A program made the position numbers and the translations under genes. From Azolla pinnata (lineage: Eukaryota > Streptophyta > Polypodiopsida > Salviniales > Salviniaceae): DNA of 64,000 bases. Shown here one piece after another: positions 11,256-27,165 of this stretch. Each line of letters opens with the position of its first letter. Positions within the stretch are counted from its first letter, which is position 1. The DNA is taken from assembly GCA_037176905.1 (NCBI GenBank), contig JBBBWG010009002.1, forward strand, positions 26,866 to 90,865. Reading direction: 5' to 3'. Below the pieces are notes generated by a model. That model saw only the letters and a list, made by a program, of their open reading frames with translations. It had not been told where the DNA came from and ran no database searches.

Positions 11256-11671
11256 AAGAGCTCGCTCTTCCTCCCCCATGGCTAGCTAGTTAGTTTCATC
11301 CTCCGGAATATCCAGACTCTTCTGCCCCTTACATCTTTCCTGTTTTTTTACATCACAGTCCACACACACGTAACAGATTTTACATACCTTGCTCCTGGTT
11401 TTCTGAACATATAAAGAAAGAAGCTTTGATCTTTCCTTCAAAGTGGTGGTGGTGGTGATGGTGATGGTGATGGTGGCCGGCAAATACAGAGTGAAGAACA
11501 CACCCAAGAGACTAAGGAGAAGTCCTGAATTAGCCTTACCCATCGGAGTCGAGAGTTGCTAAATCCAAACCCCCCCCCCCCCAAACACACAAACAGAGGA
11601 GTGATCTCCTCAATTTCTTTCTGTTCTGAGCTTTGCATATCACCATCATCCTGCCCATTCTTTCCCCTTCG
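11256..11671. other. 3' flank of the glutaredoxin gene
   Basis: Presumed 3' UTR and intergenic DNA. A (GGT/GAT)n run lies at about 11444-11475 and a C homopolymer at about 11570-11582. No further gene was seen. Confidence 0.5.
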
Positions 11672-11925
11672 CCTCCTCCTCCTCCTCCTCCTCCTCCTCC
11701 CTTTTCTGTAAGAGAGAAGAACCCACTGGCGCACCATCGTTTCTTTGTNNNNNNNNNNNNNNNNNNNNNNNNNNNNNNNNNNNNNNNNNNNNNNNNNNNN
11801 NNNNNNNNNNNNNNNNNNNNNNNNNNNNNNNNNNNNNNNNNNNNNNNNCCTCCTCCTCCTCCTCCTCCTCCTCCTCCCTTTTCTGTAAGAGAGAAGAACC
11901 CACTGGCGCACCATCGTTTCTTTGT
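11672..11925. other. 100-N assembly gap flanked by the same 77 bp
   Basis: N run 11749-11848, exactly 100. The 77 bases before it (11672-11748) equal the 77 bases after it (11849-11925): a 29-base (CCT)n run followed by 48 bases of unique sequence. This is what two overlapping but unmerged contig ends look like. Confidence 0.9.
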
Positions 11926-12278
11926 ATAAAGGGAAAAAAAACTCATCTCTATCGCGTCGATACATCTATCTGCATGCGTTCTTGGGTATGCTGATCAATG
12001 GAGCAAAATGATCCACTATGTAGATCATTAGAGTGGACATCCAAATTTACTACCACGTTCTCCATCCATCCATATGGAAAGTGAAGAAGCGATTCGATCA
12101 AACTGTCCGAGTACAGAAAGATCAAAGACAGCATATAGATCTCAGCTCCTTTAGATGGATTTCCTTGTGTTGGGGTTTGGACTCATCATTTATATGGATT
12201 TTCTTGGTTTATCTGTGCTGTCTAATCGATCTCGACAAGTTTTTGCCACAACATCGTCTGATTAAAGCTCGCCACAAA

Positions 12279-12606
12279 GGCGGTTCTTGCATCCAACATT
12301 TCATGTCACAGTTGTTTCTTTGTGATCAAATCAGAAGAACGGAGAGAAATTCTTTGCAAATGGAATTGATCCAATTTATGATTTGCATTACTGTTTCCGA
12401 AGGCGATTCTTGCATCCAGCATTTCATGTCATATCTCTTTGTGATCAAATCAGAAGAACAAAAAAATTCTTTGCAATGGAATCGATCCAGTTTTGATTGC
12501 ATTACTGTTTCTAAAGGCGGTGCTTGCATCCAGCGTTTCATGTCACAATTTCTCTTTGTAATTCTTTGCAATAGAATTGTTCCAATTTCGATTGCATTAT
12601 TGCTTC
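12279..12606 (+). repeat. Tandem triplication, unit about 90-123 bp
   Basis: Three imperfect copies begin with GGCG(G/A)T and CTTGCATCCA at 12279, 12402 and 12516. They share CATTTCATGTCA (GTTTCATGTCA in the third), AATTCTTTGCAA, GATCCA-type words and GATTGCATTA. Each copy is shorter than the previous one through small deletions. Confidence 0.85.
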
Positions 12607-14065
12607 TGCTTTCTCATATCAAACCGTAGACAAAAGATCAATTCTACAGATTCTTCATTCCATCATAAAATGGTATTTTGATCGATCGACCTTTTATACA
12701 TTCGGCATCGTACTAATTTATATGAGCAAGGCTCCATATCTAGCTTACCTCTCTATCCTGCATCGTACTAGTTTGAGTAATCCGCAAGTGCTACACTAGT
12801 ATTCTAGGCATATATTACAAACAAAACATATATCATCAGAGAGGTTAAAAATGGAATTGCTACACTGAAGATTGGACTCGATAGCATCGTTTAAACATAG
12901 TAAATCTCTTAGCTTAGAGTGTTTGACCAATATCAGAATCACCTGTGCTGGGTAAGTTCTCTCTAAGTAAACTGCTGATAAACACAAGTTGCAGGACCTC
13001 AGAATGTCCCATGTAACAATCAGAGTCGTTATTTAGTTATATCTTTGTCACTCAAAGAGCATGATATGTCTTCTGTGATGGGAGCATAGAAGAGCCGGAT
13101 GGAGAAGAAAATGGCAAATGCTACCCGACCCACCAAATCCTTGGCGTAAAGATAGAGATGAAAAGCAATTTTATCCACAGAAGAATTTATGCCCAATGGA
13201 TTGTTGAATCCGTATTAATATAACGCAGCAGTATAAAACCTGTTGATTTGACTTGGAATGCCATCTTGACTCAGATAATGGTATGGAAATTTGCATCCGA
13301 GTTTCTAAATCCAAGAATGATAAGAAGCTCAATGACATGATAGACAGGAACCAACAAAACCCATGGAGTACTTGCAAGATGCTCAAAGACAAATGTTGAT
13401 ACACTAACTGACGCCATGATCGCATCAACATGCCTGAAGTTAACAATAGATTCAAATCCGGTTTTTCTCCAAGAGCACAGTTTTTTTTTTGTTTACAAAG
13501 AAAACAATCTCATCATTTCAAGATCAGATGTTTCAAGCTGATTTCATCAATTGACTGCCCAATTCCTTACACTGAACAACGTCACAAATCATTGCCTACC
13601 AAGGGATGATACAAAAAGAACTCGTGGAGATATATACAAAATAAAGTGTGAGACCCTATTGTCAAAAGGGCCAATAATGTTGGAATACAAGCAGCCTATT
13701 GTTCTTCACTAAAACTTTCCGAGGTAAGAGTGGGTCATTTGTAAGGATTAATATATCAAAAACAAATTTTACCCTTTGTAGGGGAAAGAAGAAAAGGATG
13801 ATTTTTCACTCTACAAGCACTATATTTATGACTAAACAACGATGTAAACCTTCCGTGCGCGCGCAAGAGTCACAAGTAAATCTCTCACATCTTCAATGAA
13901 GAGAATGAAGAATCTATGCTGCAAGAATTCCAGCATTATCAACATACATACACCCACCTTGGTCATATGGGAATCATGGTGTGTGTGCATTTACGGATAT
14001 AACCTGTGCACTGCTTAAGGAGCAACAGTATATTGGTCCTGTATGTCATAATACCTGGGTCACGC
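12607..14065. other. Intergenic, nothing recognised
   Basis: AT-rich DNA between the triplicated repeat and the 3' end of the kinase gene. No gene or known mobile element could be supported. Confidence 0.5.
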
Positions 14066-16919
<2,854 letters not shown>

Positions 16920-17089
16920 GGCTCTCTTAAGACAGATCAAAGCAGCTAACATTCTGGCGGTGAAGAACGATAGAGCACGGGACTGGGCCGGTCATGGTCC
17001 TAGGGAAAGGGGGGAAGGGTTTGGTGCTTTGTTTGGGGAATTACTGGGGGGAGAAACTCGGGGAGAAAAAAAAAAAGGGGAAGCAGGAG

Positions 17090-17101
17090 TTAGGGTTAGG
17101 G
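17090..17101 (-). promoter_or_regulatory. Telo-box upstream of the kinase gene
   Basis: CCCTAACCCTAA on the minus strand, about 170 bp before the kinase start codon. Telo-boxes (AAACCCTAA type) are common in leaders and promoters of plant genes expressed in dividing cells. The match is short. Confidence 0.4.
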
Positions 17102-17104
17102 TGT

Positions 17105-18933
17105 TTTGAAATAAAGATTCTGATGCGGATGCCGATGCGGATACGGACGATGACGATGGTTGTGACGGAGAAGGAGAAGGAGAAGGAGAAGCAGAGGAAG
17201 AGGAAGAAGGACTCGGATTCGTCCCGCCATCGCCATAGCTTTCTCTGCTCTCTCGCAGAGTCAAAGCAAAGAAACAGAGAATTACAGAAATAGCCCCCTT
17301 TTTTTTGTGAAGGGGGAAAAAAATACAAATGAGAGAAGGTTTTGGTAATTCCAGAAATGCCCTCCACCTTCTGCTTGTGCAAAACAAACAGCAGAAAAAA
17401 CAAAATGCTGTGGAAAACACAGAGGAAAAATGCAGACCTGGAAACATTACTTGAGAGAGAGAGACAGTTTTGCAAGCCAAGAGGCTCAGAACCTATCGCA
17501 AGAGAGAAAGATGGTGTTATTTATTGGCATAACCGGACTTTTTTATTATTATCATGGGATGGATTTTTCTGCAGCTTCCGATGGCCTTTTTTTTGTACAT
17601 CGCGGAATCCGCAGTAAAACATGTGAAAATTTTCAAGTTACGCTTCGTCTCCGAAATGGGATATACGTCGGGATCGGCCGATTCCATCCAGCAACGGCCG
17701 ACGCATGATCATCGGAAATGCCATGCATGCATTTACTACCAAGCGATGACTGTCACGCCCTTGAATTGGTTTTAACTCGACTTAAAATACAAACCGATCA
17801 GCCCAATGTCATTGAAAGCCAAATTCTGAATTCCATACTTGAGCATCTTCAATCTGTGAATTTTCAACGCCCGTTTTGCCCTTATTCTCGGCCATATATA
17901 TTTTGGCCTATTGCATTTGTCCCTTCATTTGAAAGTCTAGCACAATAGAGGTATTGCATCATCCAGAAAAAGTCTACAATAGATAGGATATTGAAGCATC
18001 TCTTTCCACAACCTCTTGAGTTCCATCCATAGTAGGAATCATTGAACACAAAGGAGAGAATGACAACATTATATGCCATTCCATGGCCCCATTCACCACA
18101 TTCAACACATTAACCTATTGCTTTCCCATAACACGAAACACCCACATTTGTTTGATGCATTCGATGAGGGTATAAACCAACCATTTTTAAACACTCAGAA
18201 AATGGGCCATGAAAAGCTATGTCTGCCATCAATTCCTGAGTTGGGGCATTTCTCTTTTACCAAAATCTTGTGATAGTTGGCCACAGGGGACCATTGTAGC
18301 ACATGCAACAATCTATAGTATTGAAGAACACAATCATCGGTATTTTTAGTGACGGGAAAATGGCTTGAAAAAAACTCACCACCATTGTCAAAAGATTCAA
18401 TAAAAATAGTGGTAATAGGCCCAACTACCAGACCGATAATCAAATCTAATATGGAGCTATTTTCACTGGCTTGATATCATCCAGTATCAGGCATTCAAAA
18501 AGATTGATTTAAATATAACAAACTTCTGAAAAAGTATGTGATAATAGCAAATCAACCTGATATAACAATCTGGTGATACAGATGGTTGGAAGCCTGTTTG
18601 TTTTTTTTGGGTTTGACAATTATTAATCCGGTAGATAAGAGCTCCAGAGCATGGATTAATTAATAGGGAGATTGTCGTATAACAGATGATACAGAGCTTT
18701 AAAAAGAGAGACAATAGAGAAAGAGAATTCAATTCGTTTCCGTGGAAGGTGAAGGCATTCGAATATGTAATCGGAAAAATGACAAAAAGAAAACTGTCAA
18801 TAGCTGACCTTTTGTTTTTTTACACCCGAGGCTCAACAAATCCAAAATCTCAGCTTCAGAAAACCATCGTATCTCTTATGAAAGGTCTAGAGCAACATGA
18901 TGAGTAGTAGCAGTTGTCATGGTGGTAGGATTA
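17105..18933. other. Intergenic between kinase and OGDH genes
   Basis: No gene supported. A (GGAGAA)n-like run lies at about 17168-17205. A minus-strand frame at 18443-18195 contains NGGEFF but nothing else that would identify an integrase, so I leave it unassigned. Confidence 0.5.
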
Positions 18934-21900
18934 TTAGTGCAGACTTATTGGGGCAGATTGTAGAGCTTTCTGAACAAGTTCCTTCTGTTCTGTGGCATGT
19001 AGCGTAGCAAAACCGGTGGCCGTGGCAGCAGAAGCAGGCCTCCCAACATACTTCACATCTTCATATCCTCCCCGCTGCAATGCCTTCATTGCAGTGGCAA
19101 GGCGTGGTGCGATGTATGTGTAACCCCCCATGTTCATAGGCTCTTCTTGGCACCATACCACTTCGGCATCTGCCACATCATTGGTAAAATAAAAAGCATT
19201 TTAACATAATCAATCTTAAATCAGCTAAAAAAATGATACTGGGAACACTGATAGCTTGTCATACACTTTGCTACTTTGATTCGGAAAAGCTGTGTAACTG
19301 ACACCATAAGATTAAGTTTTGATAAACATTAAGCCTACTAGATAAATATAATGTAACACTCCTCAATTTTTAATTATAGAACATAAACTTATTTAGCTAT
19401 AGCTTTTGGAATATGCTTATTAGCTACTTACCCAAAGTAGCTAATACAACAACTGAGTTAATGCTCCGAGTCTCATGGTTTCACCTTTTTAATTCACTTA
19501 TCTCTATGGAGACCCTAGATCTTTCTCCAGTCCCCTGTTTTGATTTCCTTTTCTCTTCTTCTTCTTGGGATGTGTAGCAACAATTTACCTCTGGTGTGTC
19601 TAATGGGTCAAAAATGCTCATGAGGGAGACAGGAACAATGTCACCTAAGTATGCAAACCCAAAGCTGAAGGCATTCTCTTCTATGAGAAGAATCACTACG
19701 CGCATTGTGTGTGCCCAAGTATGCTTTTTAGATGAAATTAGAAATTTTCAGTGTCCAGAAAGTTGAATCATGGGACCTAAGATTACAGAACTTTTTAGTG
19801 TCACCTTCCTAAGAAAGGATGTTCATGCCCTCTTAAGAGAGTAAATTTGTAGAGTCTAACTCTTCATCTACATGCTGTAGAGAAAAAGCAACCTTTGCGT
19901 GTAATCTGATCTTTTGTAAAAATTATGCAGTAAAAGAAGCGTCTCCCAAGAGTCAAAAAGATAAAGAGGAATTCTTACTTGGATATCGTTTTAGCTCTCT
20001 CTGAACAAGATCATAGGGGAAAGGGCTCAATTGTTCAATGCGGCAGATTGCAACATCAGTCCCTTTGACTCTCTCTCTTTCATCATCCAGTTCATAATAA
20101 ACCTGTATAAATTATATCACTAAACATCAGGATGAATCACTTAAAACATTATAATAAGGCAATAAACATGAAAACACCCTTAATTAATTAGATATTACCA
20201 TAATACACAAGTGCTCAACATTTAACAGAGTGCCCCTGTGTAATAAATTTGTGTACTACAGCAAGGTATTCTTGAAATTTGGAATTTAAGGGGTATCCTG
20301 TTTCTGTTTTCCAAGTACGAAACCTATTAAAGCACAGCTCTTTTGAAAGGCTCCTATGTACTTGCCTTTCCTGAACAAAGAACAAGCCTACGAATGCTCT
20401 CCTCTCTATCTGAATGAAAGTTCTGATCTTTGATTAGGCGTTTGAATCGAGTTCCTTGCTTGTCGAATCCAGGATGCCCTTGCACATCATCAAATTCAGA
20501 AAGATTGGATTTGCACGCAGGATGCCGAAGAAGATTCTTAGGTGCCATCACAATCAGTGGTTTACGAAAATCTCTGTGGATCTGTTCCCGAGCCCACATG
20601 ATCAGAACACACATAAAGAGATTGCAATGAAAATAGTACATGCCAAAAATGGAAACTGCATGCGAACAAAGAAACTAACCTGCCGTCTAAGCACATGAAA
20701 ATAGTTGGCTGGAGTTGTTATGTTTACAACTTGCCAATTACATTCTTGCACCTGAGTACGCAAAGATGGATCCATTTCTGGTATGACAAATGGGTTATCA
20801 TTGCTCATCTGCAAAATATAAGAGAAAAAACAAAAAAAATTGTAAAATATCAGACATTGTCCATAATTCTCCAATATCAGCACTGGACTTTTATGAATCT
20901 TTTATCAAGAATAGTGGAAGAAGGTTGATAATATTCTAGAAAATGGTTCAACATTTTTTAAACTGCCTCACTGGGGCATAGAGGGGGAAGAGTAGGGTTT
21001 TCTGTGGTTATGGCAATAAAGAAAGAGAATAGGAGTTTTGATCTGTACAGGTTACAGCTATAGAATAGGACACATCCATAAATAGACATGCAGTCAATAC
21101 CCATGAATGTTGCTCCGTTCAAACAAAAATGCAAATATTTCTAGTTAAGCTGTTGCAGAAACTTCATATGATATATAGATCTATAGACATTATCATACTT
21201 GCAAGTAACGTTCCAGACGACCACTGGAATGCTCCGGCCCTTGCCCATCATAACCATGAGGAAGTAGAACAACCAAACCAGCTTGTCTAAGCCATTTTGC
21301 TTCTCCGCTACTCAGAAATTGGTCAAATATGACTTGCGCACCATTCGCAAAGTCACCAAATTGAGCTTCCCATAAAACTAAGGAATTTGGATTTTCCATG
21401 GAGTAGCCCAGCTCGAATCCAAGGACAGCAAACTCTGAAAGAGAACTAAAACATTTCAAGAAGCTCCATAAGTACTGATGAATTTTTATACATAAGCAGA
21501 CATACATTTGTTGCACTCTGAAACCATGAAGAATAAAATGCAGGTAGTAATCATACATGAAATATACATGCAATAATTTTTTTAAGTGTAAGGATTGTTA
21601 ACAAACTGACATTTCTGGAGAGAGAATTAAAGAGACTGAGCAATGGAAACAATGTTCTAACTTCTAACCTCCAAAGAAAATTTCCATTCTTTCCTTGTTT
21701 TTATGTAATTACATAAACCATAGACAAATATCTATGAACGGCCCAGTGTAAAAAGCTCCATAACATGCTGATAAGACAAGAGACGACAAGCATTGGACAA
21801 AGCATCTGTTTTCTGTTGAACAACGTTAAGATTAATGATAAAAATAATATTTGATGCAGTTTAGACCTTCAAAAGCAGGATCAGAGTGTTACTCAGACAA

Positions 21901-24900
21901 TTTACCTGTTACTCACAGTAAACATTTCTTCTTCTTGATTCATGATTACATGATCCAGAGGGCAATACTTTTCACCAGTCAATTGGTCGTGCAGCACCGA
22001 ATGTCGGTGACTGAAAGTACCCCTCTCAACATCCTGACCACTAAGTCGCACATGGTTGCCCTCCACAAGAAGTGTTCCAAAAGCGAGAGCCTCTGCAGTA
22101 GCCCAGTCCACACCTTCCTCTGTCTCTATCATTTGAGCTCGCTGATCATATAACCTTTTGATCGTTCGATGTGGATGGAAATCAGACGGCAAAGTTGTGA
22201 TAGCTTTGCCAACACTTTTAAGAATTTCTGGCTTAACCCTGTCACCAATAAATCGAAGCATATGTTCAATTTGTTTTGAGATGCATTAAAAGACAAAGAA
22301 AGATACATGTTGGGCCCCTGAGTTTTCCCATTCCTGCCAAATGCCCCTATGCTTTTGTTATCCCCCAGATGCTGTAAGTCAACCAATATACCTTATTAAG
22401 TAATCATACCCTATATTCTCCCTCTCTTTCACTTATTTGAGAGTTGGGCAGGCTTTTGGGGGTTGGGCAGGCTTTTGGGGGTTGGGCAGGCTTTTGGGGG
22501 TTGGGCAGAGAGTCATGGAGAACAACAGGCTTCTATGGACATTGACAGAAATAGATCTCAGAAATATTTCAGAATCTTCCCCTTAACAATATACTCCTAA
22601 AATTTTCACGAATTAGCATAACCCCCAATTGTAGCACAAAAACTTGCTAATTATATAGGACGATTTAAGTATCTTTTGAAAACTTAGGAACATTGGAGTA
22701 TTTCCCCTAGAAATGTATTCCAATCATATGAACAAGATGTACCCTGTATTCCTTATTCGAGAAAGCTGCTCTGGACCTTTGAAACCAGCCCAGAATGCTG
22801 CAAGCCAATCCCGGGTTCTTGGAACGTAATCTTTGCAATTATTGAATTCTTCATTTAAAATAGACATAACTTTCTCATGTATCTTATCAATTTCAGCTTT
22901 TGTCATCACACCAGTTTCAATTAAATGCTTTTGATAAATGTCAACTGCTGGTGGATGATTCCTGATTACCTGTCAGAAAATATAAAAGTTTTAGAGTCAA
23001 GTTTTGCTTTTTCCCATGTAATAACAAAAGCCACAAATGTTAGGCCCAAGAGACAAATCCGAACTGAGTTACGAATGAGAAAAGATAAACGAAGTGCTTC
23101 GCTCAAATTTTTCCACCTACAACAGGGTTCACGCTTGGCAGGGCAGAACAAGTGAAGCATAAAGCCACCCAGAGAACAAAAATGCATGAAAATATTTGGA
23201 GGCCAACCATGGTAGTGGTATATGCAATAATATTTGCATACATATCAAAGTGTGATACGTGTTGAAAATGTCATACAGAGTGAAAAGTTGTCCTCTGAGT
23301 ATTAACCGTCTGAACACAAACTAGAGCTCAAGGGTTGTGGCACTATTGATGGTAGAATTGGTAAGGTCTCTAGATAAAGTAGTACAAAGACACGAAAGAT
23401 TGGATGGAGACAATAAACCAAGCCTCAGTCATTGAAATTATTTGGCATATACAAAACCCAAGTTCAAAGTTCCTTGTGTAATTGAAATCAACTAAATGTA
23501 TTACAATGAAAACGTATTCGACGAGTCACACAGAATGCAAAACAGAACAGGGAATCAAGCATCTCAAATGCAGAAATGGCGATGGAACACTCACAAGAAA
23601 TACATATACATACTATGTATGTATTTGTTACAAATGAGTCAAAACAACTAAGGATAGAAATAACGAAAATTCGTGATACAGCTACCCTCTTACCTTTTTG
23701 GAGCATTAAAATATCCAGATTTGCATTCAGAGATCATAATCATGAATCTTTCAATAAATGTAGATCACATAAAAAACAAAATTCTAAAATATCATCGTTC
23801 ATATATGCAAGATTGTAAGACAGTACATCAATGCATCAATGAAAGACTAAACGTGATAAAATGCTGTTTTCAATACAAATACGTTTCTACCTCAACTCCT
23901 CCATTGTCATCAGTAAATGCATATGGAATTTTGATTTCAGTAACAAGAATAGGGATACCTGGTACATTTTCGGTTGTGTGAAAGATGGTTCGTCTATCTC
24001 ATTATGGCCAAATCTTCGATAACAAACTATATCCACGACAACATCAGAATGGAAGGTATTCCTCCAATCAGCTGCTAGCTCACATACATGCGCAACAGCT
24101 TCCATATCATCAGCATTAACATGAAATATCGGTGCATTGAGAGCTTTTGCTACATCAGTACAATAAGGCGAGGATCTACTTGACTTTGGGTCAGTAGTAA
24201 ATGCAACTTGATTGTTGACGACAATATGGATGGTTCCTCCACTAGTATAATTTGGCAAATCACTCAAATGAAGTGTCTCATAAACAACACCTTGACCTGA
24301 AAAGCTTCCATCTCCATGGAGTAAAACACCCATATTCTTAAGCCTTTCTGTGTCTTTACTATAATACTGCTTTGCTCGAGTTTTTCCAACCACAACAGGG
24401 TTCACTGCTTCCAAATGACTAGGGTTTGCAACAAGAGAAAGATGAACTCTCTTACCACCTCGAGTAGGCCGATCATATGAGGTGCCCAGGTGGTATTTCA
24501 CATCGCCACTTCCAGTGTAGGTTCCAAATTCTTCGGCAGGTTTGATTCCACCACTAAATTCACTGAAAATATGTCGTAACGGTTTCCGAACCACATTTGC
24601 TAGAACGTTTAGCCTTCCTCTATGAGGCATCCCTATGACTATGCTTTCTACACCAAAGTCAGAAGCTCTATCAATAAGCTCTTTCATGCCAGGGACTAGG
24701 GTTTCACATCCCTCTAAACCAAACCTTTTTGCTGCCGTCCATCTCTGAGCCAAGAAATTCTCGAAATTTGTGCTCCAAATAAGTCTGTCCAGAATCACTT
24801 CCTGCCGATCTGGGCTGTACTTAGCTGGAATCTGTGCCTCGATTCTCTCTCGAAGCCAATTGCATTTCTCTCGATCCGAAATGTGCATATATTCGTAACC

Positions 24901-25596
24901 GATGTGCCCACAGTAAGCTTGCTCTAATCGAGCCAGAATCGACCTAAGTGTTTGAACAGGCCGATTCTCGGAAAGGAAACCCGACATTCTCCACACCCCA
25001 AGGAAGAACTCCCGATCAAGATCAGCATCAGTAAACCCATAGAGAGAAGGATCGAGGTCTGCAGGAATCGGCCTCACCTCCAAACTGAGAGGGTCGAGCT
25101 TCGCCTTCATGTGGCCATTCACTTGATATGCTCTCACGAGGAGCAAGAGGCGCATGCTTTCTTGTATAGTTTGTCCTGAGATGCCAGGCATTGTGGATGC
25201 TTGGCCAGTGAAATTCATGAAGAAGTTGTTCCATGATTCGTCAACACTACTAGGGTCAGATTCCCATGCTCTCTGCAGTTCTTCTAGGTAAACGCTACTC
25301 GTGCCATCCAGGAAATTGTCGGTGAGCCTCGAGAGAGGAACTGCTCTTGGGATCGGGGCTGATTGAGACCTCTCAGGGGTCCCATGAATGGATCTCGCCC
25401 ACTCATTCCGACGGCAGATCGAGGACGAGTTTGCATACCTTGAGACGGTCGAAATATTCCTCGAATTCGAAGCCGATTGAGGAGGTGAGGCTTGCCTGCA
25501 AATCGTTGAAGATGACGCTACCGGAGGGCGTAAAAGCCGAGCCTTTCGCAGATTGGCAGCTCTGTATGCAGCGGAAGAAGCCCTAATCCAGCCCAT
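18934..25596 (-). CDS. 2-oxoglutarate dehydrogenase E1 component, mitochondrial
   Basis: Eight exons on the minus strand: 25596-23959, 22969-22743, 22238-21906, 21445-21199, 20808-20680, 20581-20366, 20102-19979 and 19169-18934. They give 1049 residues, slightly longer than the roughly 1020 of Arabidopsis. The enzyme is the thiamine-diphosphate E1 subunit of the complex that turns 2-oxoglutarate into succinyl-CoA in the citric acid cycle. The N terminus is rich in Arg, Ser and Ala and lacks acidic residues for about 60 positions, as in a mitochondrial targeting peptide. Visible family motifs are [15 protein letters not shown], the ThDP/Mg motif [13 protein letters not shown]...[38 protein letters not shown] and [12 protein letters not shown] near the end. 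The intron after exon 6 has a GC donor (AAG|GCAAGT). All other introns are GT-AG. Confidence 0.95.
22443..22508 (+). repeat. 20-bp tandem repeat in an OGDH intron
   Basis: GTTGGGCAGGCTTTTGGGG is repeated a little over three times with almost no divergence, inside the intron between exons 2 and 3 of the 2-oxoglutarate dehydrogenase gene. Confidence 0.9.
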
Positions 25597-25972
25597 TTTG
25601 TCGGGGAAAACCCAAGAAAACTGAGCTGATCTCGTCTTTTTCTTCCCGACGCTTGTGCTGGGTCCTCTTAGCTTCTTAGTTTGGGTCCTCCTCCTCCTCC
25701 TCCTCCTCCTTCTCCTTCCTCCTCCCCCGACCTCCTCCTTCGTTGTCTTCCCTACTTGGACTTGTTCCGGTTTTCAACTTTCCTTTCAGCAAGCAGAGAA
25801 CCTTCTTTCCAGACTACTGTTGATGGAATTTCTTTGACTTTTGAGGTGTGCTCGGATTGTGGGCAATGGGGACCATATTTCTCCTTCTCCTTCTTCCTTC
25901 TCCTTCTCCTTCTCCTTCTCTTCTCCTTCTTCCTTCTCCTTCTTTTCTTCTTCTTCTTCTTCTTAGACCGAC

Positions 25973-26024
25973 AAAACCCTAGTTTTCCCTAATGGAGCTG
26001 CCATTAGAGGAAAACTAGGGTTTT
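25973..26024. promoter_or_regulatory. Palindrome made of two telo-box-like arms upstream of OGDH
   Basis: The left arm at 25973-25995 starts AAAACCCTAG. The right arm at 26001-26024 ends CTAGGGTTTT and is its reverse complement with a one-base indel. The spacer is AGCTG. The site lies about 380 bp upstream of the dehydrogenase start codon, next to a 25685-25965 polypyrimidine (CTC/CTT) tract that is probably part of its promoter. Confidence 0.75.
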
Positions 26025-27165
26025 CATGACAAGTTCTCGCCCGATTCTATTCTCGATCCACTACCAATACTGCATCGAGATTAGCACGCAGCATTCGATG
26101 GAACACACTGGTAAAACGATTGGATTAAGGGCACCACACAAACTGGCTCGGCATTGCCTTGAGCCGATGTCGCAAGGCCCTTTACAAACCTGGGACTTGC
26201 TGCTCCTTATGCTAGCCAAACGATGGCCTTCATTGCTCTTGTATATTTCACGATTGATTCGACGTGTTATGACACATCGTATGCCCATATGCCCACCTTT
26301 GAACTATATTTGGTGATGAAATAAGCCATCTAATCTCTGCTTCACAAGCACAAACGGGGTGTGTGTTTGCTTGTCCATTGCCTCTTTAGTTGCTCGAACA
26401 AGCACATACACCGACACAAGCTTATTGCCATTCTTTTGCGTGGCTGAACCTCATCGTCTCATTTTTGCTACGTGTTTGATCATTGTTGCACTGTCTACAA
26501 AATATATGCACCATCGCATCACATTAGCTTGGGATTCAATCCATTCCACTCGCCGTGGTTTTTAGGTATTCGAATCTAAGAATTAAGGTCAAAGAGAATT
26601 GTGCATTCCATATGCTTCAATGGAAGAACAACAGGAAGGAAACGCATCATGAAAGACACAATATCACCCACATCTCATATATCTTGAGATCATGAGTGAA
26701 TCAGAAAAGATACGATCAATTATTAAGAGGGAACATAAGATATCAAGGAATGCACATTGCCTCCTTTCTCATTTAGCTGAGTGAAAGATTCTCCAATTAA
26801 TAAAATTTGGGGAACACTAACTTTCGCAAGGAACTTTCAAGCATTGTGGTGTCTTTCCAATAGCTTTCATTAAGGAACTTTCAAGCATTCTGAATAAATA
26901 CACCAGACTCCAACAATCAGAAATATATCACGATTTATTTTGCAAATCAGTGAGAACCATCATACTTGCTGCACATGATTTCTGAAGGATTAGAGACAAT
27001 TATTTGCAAACACATTAAATTCTACACTCAGTCAATCGAAACCCTCGATCACTCACATCTACAAAAAAGGAAGTCTTGAGAATCACTAGAATTTAAACTC
27101 AAAAATATTTTGCAAATCACGTCCTCCTACTTCAGTCAAAGCTTTACTCTAAGAAGAACTTCCGT
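26025..27165. other. Intergenic, nothing recognised
   Basis: No gene supported. The phrase GGAACTTTCAAGCATT occurs twice about 46 bp apart near 26830 and 26876, a minor local duplication. Confidence 0.5.

Noticed and set aside
18195-18443. Possible copia integrase remnant (NGGEFF)
   Set aside because: The surrounding residues do not fit integrase on either side, so the match may be chance.
25655-25992. Leu/Pro/Ser-rich frames upstream of the OGDH gene
   Set aside because: They translate a polypyrimidine promoter tract and have no other support.
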